A DNA stretch of 64,000 bases from an uncultured Prevotella sp. (lineage in GTDB: Bacteria; Bacteroidota; Bacteroidia; Bacteroidales; Bacteroidaceae), in NCBI GenBank assembly GCA_946402275.1, contig CAMIVY010000008.1, positions 1 to 64,000 of the forward strand, written 5' to 3'. This document shows, one piece after another, positions 36,001 to 45,265 of this stretch. Below the pieces are notes generated by a model. That model saw only the letters and a list, made by a program, of their open reading frames with translations. It did not search any database and had not been told where the DNA came from. Positions within the stretch are counted from its first letter, which is position 1, and every line of letters begins with the position of its first letter. The translations under genes and the position numbers were made by a program.

Positions 36001-36904
36001 ACAAACACCCAATAATCTCATGGACATCCTGACAGCCATGATTGTCAAGCCAGTCAGAGATTCCATCACGAACCTTAATAGTAATAGCCGGATCCAAGAA
36101 ATTGGCAGTACCAATCTCTATAGCAGTGGCTCCTGCCATCAAAAATTCAATAGCATCTTCTGGACAGGAAATGCCTCCTAGACCCACAACAGGAATTTTT
36201 ACCGCCTTGGCAACCTGCCAAACCATACGCAATGCCACCGGTTTGACACAAGGGCCACTGAGTCCACCGGTATTGATGCTCAACAATGGCTTACGTTTCT
36301 CAATATCGATAGCCATACCCATCAGAGTATTGATGAGCGACACACTGTCTGCCCCTTGAGCTTCACACGAACGGGCAATATCCGCTATATTAGTTACATT
36401 AGGTGACAGTTTAACTATCAACGTCTTATGATAACGCTCACGAACAGCCTTTACAACACTCTCGGCACCTGCACAGGTAACGCCAAAGGCCATACCTCCG
36501 TCCTTGACATTGGGACAGGATATATTCAGTTCTATGGCAGGAATCTTTTCCAACGCATCAATACGCGCTGCACACTCTGCATAGTCGTCAGGGGAAGAAC
36601 CACTGACGTTGACAATCATATTCGTATCAATATCCTTGATCTGAGGATAGATATGTTCACAGAAATAGTCAACCCCCTTATTCTGCAAACCAACACAGTT
36701 GAGCATGCCCTGCGGAGTCTCTGCCATACGGGGATAGTCATTGCCCTCGCGAGGTTTCAACGTGGTTCCCTTGACAATGATACCACCCAGTCCGTCTAGG
36801 GGGATGAAATCAGCGAACTCCAGGCCATAGCCAAAAGTTCCAGAAGCCGTCATAACCGGATTTTTCAAGGACAAATTGCCCAAATGAACTCTTAAATCTG
36901 CCAT
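35999..36904 (-). CDS. pyrD: Dihydroorotate dehydrogenase, catalytic subunit (class 1B)
   Basis: A 301-residue FMN barrel enzyme with [33 protein letters not shown] and [16 protein letters not shown]. The active-site Cys of class 1B is in the NISCPNV context. It oxidises dihydroorotate to orotate and works with PyrK. Its start overlaps the end of pyrK by 13 bases. Confidence 0.94.
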   Translation of the reverse strand: MADLRVHLGNLSLKNPVMTASGTFGYGLEFADFIPLDGLGGIIVKGTTLKPREGNDYPRMAETPQGMLNCVGLQNKGVDYFCEHIYPQIKDIDTNMIVNVSGSSPDDYAECAARIDALEKIPAIELNISCPNVKDGGMAFGVTCAGAESVVKAVRERYHKTLIVKLSPNVTNIADIARSCEAQGADSVSLINTLMGMAIDIEKRKPLLSINTGGLSGPCVKPVALRMVWQVAKAVKIPVVGLGGISCPEDAIEFLMAGATAIEIGTANFLDPAITIKVRDGISDWLDNHGCQDVHEIIGCL

Positions 36905-37707
36905 AACAATCGTTTTACGTTAAATACCGGGCCTTCTTTACAAACACATACATTTGTGCTGAGGGGGGAGTGGCTTGATTCAAGGACATCTTGGTTTTCC
37001 GCCTTCACTTTCTCCACACAACAGAGACAGGCTCCCAATCCACAAGCCATCAAATTCTCCAGAGAAACTTCACATTCAATATCATTCTCATGGGCATATC
37101 TGGCCACAGCCTTCATCATGGGTGTGGGTCCGCAAGTACAGATACGATCAAAATGCTCGTTGAGTACAGAATGATTGATCACAAAGCCCTTCTCACCCAT
37201 AGAACCATCTTCTGTTGTCACGCACACACGCCCGTACTTATTAAATATATCAAATTCCAATAGATCCTGAGCAGAACGTCCACCCAACAGGAATGTGGGC
37301 TGAATACCCTGGGCATGCAATACAGAACCCAGATAAAGCATGGGGGCCATACCAACTCCTCCACCAACAAGCAGCACTTTCTCGTCCCGGTTTTCAGGCA
37401 TTGTAAACGTATTGCCCAACGGAAGTACACAATTTAGCGTGTCACCAACCCTCAATCGTCCTAACTGACGAGTACCGTCACCAATCATAGCAATCATCAG
37501 CCATAATTCATTGTGCTGCGTATCAACATAATTAATAGAGATAGGACGACGCAGAAAGGTAGTGGGAGAACCATCAACACGCACTTCAACAAATTGTCCT
37601 GGTTGCATTGGAGGAAGCGTTTGTTCATGTGTCAAACGCAACAGGACATGCTTGGGACTGAGTTGTTCAACAGAGCGAACTATCAAGTCAAGAATGTATT
37701 TCTTCAT
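36892..37707 (-). CDS. pyrK: Dihydroorotate dehydrogenase electron-transfer subunit
   Basis: About 271 residues. It has an FAD domain with [12 protein letters not shown], an NAD domain with [15 protein letters not shown], and the C-terminal 2Fe-2S ligands CGLGACLCC with a later CVCKEGPVF. It passes electrons from PyrD to [13 protein letters not shown] at 37707 is preferred over a Met at 37731, because the promoter -7 box (37729-37736) overlaps the longer start. Confidence 0.93.
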   Translation of the reverse strand: MKKYILDLIVRSVEQLSPKHVLLRLTHEQTLPPMQPGQFVEVRVDGSPTTFLRRPISINYVDTQHNELWLMIAMIGDGTRQLGRLRVGDTLNCVLPLGNTFTMPENRDEKVLLVGGGVGMAPMLYLGSVLHAQGIQPTFLLGGRSAQDLLEFDIFNKYGRVCVTTEDGSMGEKGFVINHSVLNEHFDRICTCGPTPMMKAVARYAHENDIECEVSLENLMACGLGACLCCVEKVKAENQDVLESSHSPLSTNVCVCKEGPVFNVKRLLWQI

Positions 37708-37728
37708 AATCAATCGTTTACAGCGCTG

Positions 37729-37760
37729 CAAAGGTATAAACTTTCCGGCTCTTCTGCAAA
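37729..37760 (-). promoter_or_regulatory. Promoter of pyrKD
   Basis: Minus strand TTTG (37757-37760), 20 bases, TACCTTTG (37729-37736). Confidence 0.7.
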
Positions 37761-37818
37761 TGTTTGCCGCATTTCTTGAAAATTGTGGAAGGCAAATGAA
37801 AAATAATCTGTTGAAAAC

Positions 37819-37849
37819 TTGGAGATTACAATAATAATAACTATATTTG
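37819..37849 (+). promoter_or_regulatory. Promoter in the pyrK-XRE intergenic region
   Basis: TTGG (37819-37822), 19 bases, TATATTTG (37842-37849). Eight bases separate the box from the ATG at 37858. Confidence 0.65.
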
Positions 37850-37857
37850 CAAAATCG

Positions 37858-38166
37858 ATGGATAAATTAATTTTTCTCACTATATTCAGCATCATCTTTA
37901 TGATGCTTTGCATACAAAACAACCTCAGCCTGCTATCGGAAGGACCGATGGTGGGAAAAAGGTTTGATATGCGAATTCAAATCAACACGCAAGGGGTTTC
38001 AAAACGAGAAACGCCTCTTCCTGTATTATCATACCTACCTAAAAGTCAACACCTTACGTGCCAGCATACGCGAGCAGGCACCCTAGATGAATCTTACACA
38101 AAATGCCTAGTCAGGCATTTGGCATCGGAGCATTTCTTCGATGGTAGGGATTCCTATGCCTTTTAG
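37858..38166 (+). CDS. Possible small membrane or exported protein
   Basis: A 102-codon frame with a strongly hydrophobic start (MDKLIFLTIFSIIFMMLCIQ) followed by a polar region without a recognisable fold. It starts eight bases after a consensus promoter, which is the main support. The downstream composition looks only weakly coding, so it may be a non-coding transcript instead. Confidence 0.35.
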   Translation: MDKLIFLTIFSIIFMMLCIQNNLSLLSEGPMVGKRFDMRIQINTQGVSKRETPLPVLSYLPKSQHLTCQHTRAGTLDESYTKCLVRHLASEHFFDGRDSYAF

Positions 38167-38244
38167 GAAACATCCAAAGCTTTTCACCGCACGCTATTAT
38201 TAGTTATAGGAACGCATAATAGTTTCCATGCAGAAAGTCAATAA

Positions 38245-38730
38245 TCACTTCTTAGCAGGCACAAAAGTCTCATAAGTCTGATCGTCATAATAGACTCGAA
38301 TCTCTGTCACACGACGTGGTTCTTTCTCGATAATTTTAAGTTCTTCACGTGTTAATTCCGGGTGTGTATTTCTTACACCCTGCTGATAATTAACACCAGA
38401 AGATGCAATTTGATGTCCATTTGACGAACCAGAAGCAGGAGAATCGAAATTTAACATCAGATCCTGAACACCGCCAGAGGTCTCCATATTCTCTTCTGAC
38501 GATGTCATAGGGTGGGATATATACATCTCACCTGTACCATAGAGTAACCACTCTATAGATATGTCAGGAATTTTCTTTTTTATCGAATCAACGATATTCA
38601 AGGTGGGACGTGTTCTACCATTGAATATACTACTCAGCGTTGCAGGAGCTTGTTGTAAGAAGTCAGCGAACACCTGCTGAGTCATATGCTGATCTTCCAT
38701 GATGAGTTTAATACGGTCTTTTGTATCCAT
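38245..38730 (-). CDS. XRE-family helix-turn-helix regulator
   Basis: About 161 residues. The N-terminal HTH is DRIKLIMEDQHMTQQVFADF followed by LQQAPATLSSIFNGRTRPT and IEWLLYGTGEMY, a common XRE pattern. The C-terminal half is polar and probably flexible, ending in a Lys/Glu-rich segment with YETFVPAKK. The start at 38730 is preferred over 38790 because the TACCTTTG promoter box (38777-38784) lies between. Targets unknown. Confidence 0.85.
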   Translation of the reverse strand: MDTKDRIKLIMEDQHMTQQVFADFLQQAPATLSSIFNGRTRPTLNIVDSIKKKIPDISIEWLLYGTGEMYISHPMTSSEENMETSGGVQDLMLNFDSPASGSSNGHQIASSGVNYQQGVRNTHPELTREELKIIEKEPRRVTEIRVYYDDQTYETFVPAKK

Positions 38731-39465
38731 TGTCGTCGAAATAGGGCAAAAAAAATGCCATTTTTGATTGATTTTACAAAGGTAAAGCATTTATTTGAAT
38801 CCTGCAAGAAATCTGAAGAAAATTTTAATTTGTAAATGTTGATTTGTGTTTCAATATTCTAAATTCTAAATTTAAAAAATCTGAATTTTAGGTTTGGTGT
38901 TACAAAACCGAATTTACAAGCACAAACCATTACAAAGTATTTCTTAGTATAAAACACATAACTAATTGGGGGTTAATATCGTATGCACTACATATTTGGT
39001 GCTTAGCTAGCAATATGCATTTTCAGAAAGATAAAGGAAGTATATTTCTTATGAATTGTTTTCATAAAAACGCATATCTTACTGATTTTTAGCACTGTAT
39101 TACGATGTTTACGTTTTAAATATCTATGAATATGCAAATATTAAGGTGTTAGTTTTGATTTGTATTTACGTATTTGTTTTCCAAAATTTGTCTTTACGAA
39201 TGTAAATATACACTTAATATCCTACCAAGTTGGTTTGGTTTTCTTTAGTTTCAGTTTTCTAAATTCGTAATTTCAAAATACAAAATTTATTAAATCTATA
39301 TTTTGACGTTTCGTAACCATTGATTTTTGAGATTTTGGGCAAATTCTGGGCCGTTGGAGGGAAAAAGAAAAATACGCAAAATATGAAGGGGAATAATCAG
39401 GGTGAATCCCTTTTACCATCGGGGTTTGAGCCCAAAATTTCTTGTACGGTAAAATTTTGATTCTA
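38731..39465. other. AT-rich intergenic stretch without a recognised gene
   Basis: About 735 bases between the XRE gene and holA. It holds the XRE promoter (38777-38784), a three-unit heptad array (38856-38876: ATTCTAA, ATTCTAA, ATTTAAA), a small hairpin at 39049-39067 and many imperfect inverted repeats. No convincing ORF, tRNA or origin feature was seen. Confidence 0.5.
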
Positions 39466-39492
39466 GAAAAAAGAGGCATCAGAAATGCCTCT
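39466..39492 (-). terminator. Terminator after holA
   Basis: AGAGGCAT (39472-39479) pairs with ATGCCTCT (39485-39492). On the minus strand a run of U follows (39467-39472). Confidence 0.85.
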
Positions 39493-39495
39493 ATT

Positions 39496-40521
39496 TTAGT
39501 GAAATGTAAAAGAAATTAACTCCTTCATCAGTTCCCCTGGAGGGGTATTAGGGTTGTCTAGTCCTTTACTTTTGGCATCAATTTCTCTTATTTTGGAAAT
39601 TATCTGGAACACTTTCATTCCACTGTAATTTTTCATACCTGTCATATAGTCACGCACTCCCCAGGGAGATTTCATATCCAACCACTGGGCTAGGGCCTCC
39701 TGACTGTTCTTTTGAGGACAATAATGCGCAAGCAGCAGATTCTGGAAAAAATTAAAGAGCATCGGAAGGAAGGAATAGATACTTCCTGCTTTGGGATTTT
39801 CATCAAAATACTTAATGATTTGATGAGCTTTGAAGATATTTCGGTTCACAATGGCATCGCGAAGCTCAAAGCTATTAAAATCCTTGCTCACCCCTATCTG
39901 GTCTTCTACGACCTGAGGAGTTACCTTTTTATTTTCCTCTGGCAAACTCAGCAGAACTTTATCTAATTCGCCTGTTAAACGGCTCAGATCAGCTCCAATG
40001 GAGTCTGCTATAATTTGTGTGGATTTAGGGTCAATACTGGCTCCACGGGCCTTTAAATAGCTTTCTATAAAGGAAGGCAGGTCACGTTCACGCAGTTTTT
40101 TACTCTCAAAAAGCACCCCTGCTTGCTGAATAACCTTAATATACTCCCGTTTTCTACCGTCAATCGTACCATTTTTATGGCACATTACCAAGATAGTAGA
40201 GGACATAGGAGCCTTCAAATACTTCTCAATAGGCTCTGTATTCTTCACTAATTGGGCTTCTTTGACGATAATCACCTGATGTTCAGACATCATAGGATAC
40301 CGTTTCGCTGCATCAACAATTTGTGAAGCATTCACATCAGACCCAAAAAGAACGGTCTGATTGAAATCCCTTTCTTCAGGTTTCAGCACGTTTTCCGCTA
40401 TCCAGCCACTAATCTTATCAATATAATAGGATTCTTCCCCCATCAGGTAATAGATAGGGCAAAATTGGCGCGCCTTAAGGTCGTGCATGATGCTGTCGTA
40501 TGTTACTGCTGCTTGAGCCAT
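39496..40521 (-). CDS. holA: DNA polymerase III subunit delta
   Basis: A 341-residue clamp-loader subunit. The N-terminal AAA-like fold is typical (FCPIYYLMGEESYYIDKI, NVLKPEERDFNQTVLFG). The central region has GADLSRLTGELDKVLLSLP and the C-terminal helical collar has DYMTGMKNYSGMKVFQIISKI. Length fits HolA. The TAATTTTG box (40526-40533) sits five bases before the ATG, so the transcript is almost leaderless. Confidence 0.92.
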   Translation of the reverse strand: MAQAAVTYDSIMHDLKARQFCPIYYLMGEESYYIDKISGWIAENVLKPEERDFNQTVLFGSDVNASQIVDAAKRYPMMSEHQVIIVKEAQLVKNTEPIEKYLKAPMSSTILVMCHKNGTIDGRKREYIKVIQQAGVLFESKKLRERDLPSFIESYLKARGASIDPKSTQIIADSIGADLSRLTGELDKVLLSLPEENKKVTPQVVEDQIGVSKDFNSFELRDAIVNRNIFKAHQIIKYFDENPKAGSIYSFLPMLFNFFQNLLLAHYCPQKNSQEALAQWLDMKSPWGVRDYMTGMKNYSGMKVFQIISKIREIDAKSKGLDNPNTPPGELMKELISFTFH

Positions 40522-40603
40522 GCTGCAAAATTACTAATTTCCTGTGAAAAATCTCAAGAAAATCTTGGCTTTTTACTTGCTTCTTCGTATTTTTGCACCT
40601 AAG

Positions 40604-41053
40604 ATGTTTGAATTGAATCTGCCATCATACGACGTAAAACTACGTGGCACACAGGAAAAACCAGAGATTTTCGACTTCCTGCGCAGGCGTTTTGTTGCAC
40701 TGACTCCAGAGGAGTGGGTTCGACAGCATTTCACGCATTGGCTAGTAGATTATAAAGGTTATCCCAAGGGATTATTAGGCAATGAGATAGAATTACGCAT
40801 AGGCGAGAAGAAATTGCGTTGTGACTCCATTCTATACCATCAGAACACCAATCCACGGATGATAATAGAATACAAGTCACCCAACATCAAAATAAAGCAG
40901 CAGGTGTTCAACCAAATAACTGTTTACAACCTACTGCTTCATGTGGACTATCTCGTAGTTAGCAATGGTCTTCAGCATTATTGCTGCAGAATGGACTATG
41001 CCAACCAGCGTTATGAGTTCCTGGAAGATATTCCCGACTATTCCCAGCTTTAA
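40604..41053 (+). CDS. Solitary HsdR N-terminal-like nuclease domain protein
   Basis: About 149 residues with the type I restriction N-terminal fold (HSDR_N type). A PD-(D/E)xK core is visible: LRCDSILYHQ followed by PRMIIEYKSP. No helicase or partner subunits are attached, and it sits among housekeeping genes divergent from holA, so it is more likely a conserved chromosomal nuclease-like protein than part of a defence system. ATG 40604 is chosen because the -7 box TATTTTTG (40588-40595) lies just upstream. Confidence 0.8.
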   Translation: MFELNLPSYDVKLRGTQEKPEIFDFLRRRFVALTPEEWVRQHFTHWLVDYKGYPKGLLGNEIELRIGEKKLRCDSILYHQNTNPRMIIEYKSPNIKIKQQVFNQITVYNLLLHVDYLVVSNGLQHYCCRMDYANQRYEFLEDIPDYSQL

Positions 41054-41901
41054 TCTTCTGTCTGCTCAGGAACGTCAGTTTCCTCTTTCTTTACGGTCTT
41101 GCGGATAGCACGCTTACGTGTTTTCTTCTCCTCCACAACAGGCTTTTCAAGCTTAACACCAGCCAGTTCCGGATCAATCAGAATACGTCCGCAGTACTCA
41201 CAGACAATAATCTTTTTGTGCATCTTGATATCCAACTGACGCTGGGGTGGAATTTTATTGAAGCAACCACCACAGGCATCACGCTGCACATAAACGATAC
41301 CTAGACCGTTACGAGCATTCTTGCGGATACGCTTGAAAGAAGTGAGCAAGCGCGGTTCTATCTTCAGCTCCAACTCTTTCACCTTCTGCTTCAGCTTATC
41401 CTCTTCTGCACGGGTTTCCTCCATAATCTCATCCAGCTCGCTCTTCTTCAGTTCAAGAGCCTGACGACGATCCTGCATGATTTCCTGATTCTGGACCAGT
41501 TCAGCTTTCTTATCCTCAATCTTAAAGGCAGCTTCCTTGATTTTCTTGTTGCAAAGCTCAATTTCCAGTGTCTGATATTCAATCTCTTTGGAGAGTGTAT
41601 CATATTCACGGTTGTTCTTTACGTCATTCAGTTGGGCTTTGTAACGCTCCACACTGGCTTTAGCAGTCTCAATCTCACCTTTCTTTTGGCTTACGGCACG
41701 CTCATAATCGTTGATTTCTGCCTGGATTTTGTCCATACGAGTTGTCAGTCCCTCAATTTCGTCTTCAAGGTCCTGTACTTCCAGAGGCAGCTCGCCTCTC
41801 AATGCACGCTTCTCATCAATTCCTGAGAGCGTGGTCTGCAGTTGATAAAGAGTCTTCAGACGCTCTTCAACCGGCATTTCCATAGGGTCTTTCTTTGCCA
41901 T
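41050..41901 (-). CDS. Coiled-coil zinc-ribbon protein (CT398/zf-RING_7 type)
   Basis: About 283 residues. Residues 1-190 form a long helical hairpin coiled coil. The C-terminal part has a four-Cys zinc ribbon (CGGCFNKIPPQR, then CEYCGRIL) and a basic tail. This family is widespread and often next to Nif3-like genes, as here, with a gap of only two bases. A role in nucleic-acid or secretion processes is suggested for relatives, with no firm function. Met at 41964 is rejected because it lies inside the Nif3 gene. Confidence 0.88.
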   Translation of the reverse strand: MAKKDPMEMPVEERLKTLYQLQTTLSGIDEKRALRGELPLEVQDLEDEIEGLTTRMDKIQAEINDYERAVSQKKGEIETAKASVERYKAQLNDVKNNREYDTLSKEIEYQTLEIELCNKKIKEAAFKIEDKKAELVQNQEIMQDRRQALELKKSELDEIMEETRAEEDKLKQKVKELELKIEPRLLTSFKRIRKNARNGLGIVYVQRDACGGCFNKIPPQRQLDIKMHKKIIVCEYCGRILIDPELAGVKLEKPVVEEKKTRKRAIRKTVKKEETDVPEQTED

Positions 41902-41903
41902 AA

Positions 41904-42689
41904 TTAGATATATAATATTGGATTTGTATTTGTCTCTGCTATCATGGTCTGTACGCCAGGGCATTCTTTCCGGATGATGTCACGGAACACCTCCACCGTG
42001 TATTGCTCGCTCTGGTAGTGACCGATCACACAAATCTGAATCTTCTGCTCATAGTCGAAATACTGGTGGTAGTGCATTTCTCCCGTTACAAAGGCATCTG
42101 CACCCTTGCCCAAAGCTTCGTCCAACAGGAAATCGCCTGCTCCACCGCAAATTGCCACTTTACGGATGGGACGAGCCAGCAATTCATTGCACTGGACGCA
42201 CTCAACCTTAAAGCGCTCCTTGAGCAATTGGATGAAATCCATAGCAGGCATCGGTGAAGGCAACTGCCCTACTACACCACTGCCAGCTTCGATTCCTTCC
42301 ACGCTTTTCTGAGCAAAAAAATCCACCTCCGTGAGTCCCATCTTCTCTGCTATTTTCCAGTTGACACCATATTTTGCATTGTCCATATTGGTGTGCATAG
42401 AGACAATGACGATGTCGTTCTTAATAGCCTTCATGACACATCGCTGCACATAATTGGTTCCACTGACCTGCTTCAGACCACGGAACAACAAAGGATGGTG
42501 GCTCACAATGAGGTTACACCCCTTTTCTATCGCCTCGTCAACAATCTGTTCGTTGACGTCTAGACACAATAATGCCCCTGAAACCTCCGCCTCTGTCAGT
42601 CCTACTTGCAGGCCAGCATTATCCCAGCTTTCCTGTAAGGGCAGAGGCGCGAATTGTTCAAGGGCGCACAGCACTTGCTTTATCTTCAC
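41904..42689 (-). CDS. Nif3-like dinuclear metal centre protein
   Basis: A 261-residue NIF3/YbgI family protein. Motifs for the metal site are WDNAGLQVG, LIVSHHPLLFRG, SMHTNMDNA and VTGEMHYHQYFDYEQ. Members form toroidal hexamers; the cellular role is unresolved (relatives are labelled GTP cyclohydrolase 1 type 2). A TACCTTTG promoter box is at 42713-42720 on the minus strand. Confidence 0.93.
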   Translation of the reverse strand: MKIKQVLCALEQFAPLPLQESWDNAGLQVGLTEAEVSGALLCLDVNEQIVDEAIEKGCNLIVSHHPLLFRGLKQVSGTNYVQRCVMKAIKNDIVIVSMHTNMDNAKYGVNWKIAEKMGLTEVDFFAQKSVEGIEAGSGVVGQLPSPMPAMDFIQLLKERFKVECVQCNELLARPIRKVAICGGAGDFLLDEALGKGADAFVTGEMHYHQYFDYEQKIQICVIGHYQSEQYTVEVFRDIIRKECPGVQTMIAETNTNPILYI

Positions 42690-42774
42690 GCTTCTATATC
42701 AAAATTAGACTGCAAAGGTACGAAAAAAGCACGAATTACGGTGAATTCGTGCCCATATTTTTTAATTTTTTAAG

Positions 42775-42795
42775 CCTTCCCTTTTCCCTTTTCAC
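42775..42795. repeat. Three-unit heptad array
   Basis: CTTCCCT, TTTCCCT, TTTCACT in tandem at the 3' end of the PurF-like gene. Member of the dispersed 7-base family. Confidence 0.55.
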
Positions 42796-44274
42796 TTAAG
42801 TAAACCATTCCTCTCCATGACGCTCATGACAGTAAGATGTACCGTCAAAACAGTGGGTGCAGACACGCTCTTTGGGCAATCCGATAGAGTCTATCAGGTC
42901 TTCGATAGTGGCAAATTTCACACTGGACAATCCCAACCGACGGGCTATTTCGTTCACCATACGCTGATATTCCGGTGTCCCCGTCTTTGAATACAGGTCG
43001 AGTTTCTTCTTGTCGTCACCCTCAAAGTCCTTGATAATACGACGCGTAATCAGCTCCATATCACTCTTAGACGACGTGAAGCCAATAAACGGACAGCCAT
43101 AGACCAACGGAGGACAAGAAATACGTACATGAACCTCCTTGGCACCATTGTCGAAGAAGGTGCGCACATTGTCGCGCAATTGTGTGCCGCGAACAATAGA
43201 GTCGTCACAGAACACGATACGCTGGTCTTTTAAAACAGCGGGGTTAGGAATCAGCTTCATCTTAGCCACCAAGTCTCTACGGTTCTGATTACCAGGGGTA
43301 AACGAACGGGGCCACGTGGGAGTATATTTCAGCACAGCACGCTTGTAGGGCACCTGTTTTCCGTGCGAATAGCCCAATGCCATACCCACGCCAGAATCAG
43401 GAATGCCACATACCAGGTCGGGCTGGATTTCAGTATCTTTCTCGCCCATCAGCCTACCGTTCTTCTCGCGTACATATTCTGTATTAATGCCCTCATAGTC
43501 ACTGGCAGGGAAGCCGTAATAGACCCACAGGAAAGAACAAATCTGACAGCGGGAGAAAGGTTTCTGCATCACTTCAATACCATCAGCACGCAGTCTGACA
43601 ATCTCGCCTGGTCCCAAGTCACGTACGATTTTATAATCAAGGTTGGGGAAGCTGGTAGTCTCGCTGGATACCGCATAAGCCTGCAGGAACTCGTCCGTCC
43701 CGATAGGCGACAGGCGATGTATCTGCTTCTCACCTATCACGATAGGGGTGCGCCCCAGGAAGTCGCGTGCCGCAATAATGCCGTCCTCCGTCAGGATGAG
43801 CATCGAGCACGAGCCCTGTATTTTTTGGTACACATTATTAATACCCTCCACAAACGTATCACCCATATTGATCAGCAGTGCCACCAATTCCGTTTGATTG
43901 ATATTGTTGGCTGACATCTCGCTCAGGTGCATACGCTGTTTCAGCAAATCGTCGGCTATCTCGCGGAGATTGTTAATCTTGGCCACCGTGACTACCGCGT
44001 AACGACCCAGATGCGAATTGACGATGATGGGCTGAGGGTCTGTATCGCTGATGACTCCCAATCCCTGATGTCCCTTGAACTGGTCTAGTTCATCCTCAAA
44101 GCGTGAACGGAAATAGTTACGTTCCAACGAGTGTATAGAGCGATGGAAACCGCTTTCCTTGTCAAACGTCACCAGTCCTGCACGTTTTGTTCCTAAATGA
44201 GAGTTGTAGTCTGTTCCGTAAAACAAATCGTTTACGCAGTCTTGTTTTGAGATTGTGCCAAAAAAGCCACCCAT
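42796..44274 (-). CDS. PurF-like amidophosphoribosyltransferase paralogue lacking the N-terminal Cys
   Basis: A 492-residue protein with the two-domain layout of PurF: a class II glutaminase-type N-terminal half and a phosphoribosyltransferase half with the PRPP loop VFCDDSIVRGTQLRDN. The N-terminus is MGGFFGTISK, whereas active class II amidotransferases need Cys right after Met (MCGI or processed equivalent). Thus glutamine hydrolysis is probably lost and the enzyme may use ammonia or act differently. The C-terminus has a Cys cluster (CTHCFDGTSYCHE). A TAACTTTG box lies at 44322-44329 (minus strand). Confidence 0.85.
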   Translation of the reverse strand: MGGFFGTISKQDCVNDLFYGTDYNSHLGTKRAGLVTFDKESGFHRSIHSLERNYFRSRFEDELDQFKGHQGLGVISDTDPQPIIVNSHLGRYAVVTVAKINNLREIADDLLKQRMHLSEMSANNINQTELVALLINMGDTFVEGINNVYQKIQGSCSMLILTEDGIIAARDFLGRTPIVIGEKQIHRLSPIGTDEFLQAYAVSSETTSFPNLDYKIVRDLGPGEIVRLRADGIEVMQKPFSRCQICSFLWVYYGFPASDYEGINTEYVREKNGRLMGEKDTEIQPDLVCGIPDSGVGMALGYSHGKQVPYKRAVLKYTPTWPRSFTPGNQNRRDLVAKMKLIPNPAVLKDQRIVFCDDSIVRGTQLRDNVRTFFDNGAKEVHVRISCPPLVYGCPFIGFTSSKSDMELITRRIIKDFEGDDKKKLDLYSKTGTPEYQRMVNEIARRLGLSSVKFATIEDLIDSIGLPKERVCTHCFDGTSYCHERHGEEWFT

Positions 44275-44411
44275 ATATTCTTTTACCTTAAGTTAATGAC
44301 GGTTTATACGTTTTCGGTGTGCAAAGTTACAAAAAAATCGGTTATCCACCACAGCACCACCCATTTTTTTTGAGATTTATCGTGCTTTCTTACCTCTGGT
44401 CAAGATTTATT

Positions 44412-44681
44412 TCACTTGAGCAATACCACCAACAGTCCCATTACGACAAGTATCAGCAGCAACCGCCATTGCGAACAGAGTGGTTTCAATGCCCTTGCCA
44501 CCGCATGGTTGACAAATGGGCGCACCGACTCACGCTTCGAGGCTCCATTGCCCAACAGGTATTCCCTCAGCGAATCGTGCTCCTGAAGGTCGCGACGATA
44601 GGTCCTCATGCCCCGTTTCCAAGCGAAATAGCCTTTCCACAGGACAACAGCCAATACCAATATGACGTAAGCGGTTATCAT
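44412..44681 (-). CDS. Small two-helix membrane protein paired with an ABC ATPase
   Basis: An 89-residue protein with a hydrophobic N-terminal segment (ITAYVILVLAVVLW), a basic middle (KRGMRTYRRDLQEHDSLREY) and a C-terminal hydrophobic segment (LLLILVVMGLLVVLL). It overlaps the ATPase gene by four bases. It is too small to be a normal ABC permease, but may be its membrane partner. Unknown function. Confidence 0.7.
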   Translation of the reverse strand: MITAYVILVLAVVLWKGYFAWKRGMRTYRRDLQEHDSLREYLLGNGASKRESVRPFVNHAVARALKPLCSQWRLLLILVVMGLLVVLLK

Positions 44682-45172
44682 AGCCTTACCTGATTGTTCT
44701 GAATTCGAGAATTAACAGCCAGCACCGTCTTTCCACGCTGTGCAGCCTCCTGCAGCAATTGGTCGATGGCATTTTTCGTCTCAACAGCCAACGGCTGTGG
44801 CGGCTCGTCAACGATCAGCATCTGCTTGCCAGACTCCAAGGCCTTGTTCATCAGAAGCATGTAACGCTCATCTGCCGACAGCTCATTCCAATGCTCCAGT
44901 CCCCCACCCTTATAACCTTCTGGAACCGACAAATACTGCGGTACATAGGCTATCTGGCGACGGAAGTAGAACGCAGACATAGGGGTCAACAGTTCCCCGT
45001 CGATGCTGATAAACCCGCCGTCGATGGGAATCAGTCCTAGAACGGCACGTATCAACAACGACTTTCCCGAGCCTTTCGAGCCCGTGATGGTTACCAGTTG
45101 TCCTTCGCTCACCGTCAGTGATAAAGCTCTGATTTGCTGGCCAATCGTCACATCATGCAGTTCCAACATCAT
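44678..45172 (-). CDS. Short atypical ABC ATPase
   Basis: A 164-residue ATP-binding protein with Walker A GSKGSGKS, a Q-loop (AYVPQYLS) and Walker B (QMLIVDEPPQPL). The ABC signature is degenerate (NELSADERYMLL instead of LSGGQ) and the switch His appears to be Asn in LAVNSR. Normal ABC ATPases are over 200 residues, so this one is trimmed in the helical subdomain. It pairs with the small membrane protein downstream. Confidence 0.75.
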   Translation of the reverse strand: MMLELHDVTIGQQIRALSLTVSEGQLVTITGSKGSGKSLLIRAVLGLIPIDGGFISIDGELLTPMSAFYFRRQIAYVPQYLSVPEGYKGGGLEHWNELSADERYMLLMNKALESGKQMLIVDEPPQPLAVETKNAIDQLLQEAAQRGKTVLAVNSRIQNNQVRL

Positions 45173-45182
45173 AATTTGGCTG

Positions 45183-45213
45183 CAAAGTTACGAAATCGTG
45201 AGTGAAAAACCAA
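45183..45213 (-). promoter_or_regulatory. Promoter of the short ABC gene pair
   Basis: Minus strand TTGG (45210-45213), 19 bases, TAACTTTG (45183-45190). Confidence 0.7.
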
Positions 45214-45215
45214 AT

Positions 45216-45243
45216 TTTTCACTTTTCACTTTTCATTTTTCAC
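45216..45243. repeat. Heptad array upstream of the agmatine deiminase gene
   Basis: Four exact 7-base units: TTTTCAC, TTTTCAC, TTTTCAT, TTTTCAC. It occupies the place where the -33 element of the aguA promoter should be; the -7 box TACCTTTG follows at 45253-45260. Confidence 0.85.
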
Positions 45244-45265
45244 TTCTTTTTGTACCTTTGCAGCC

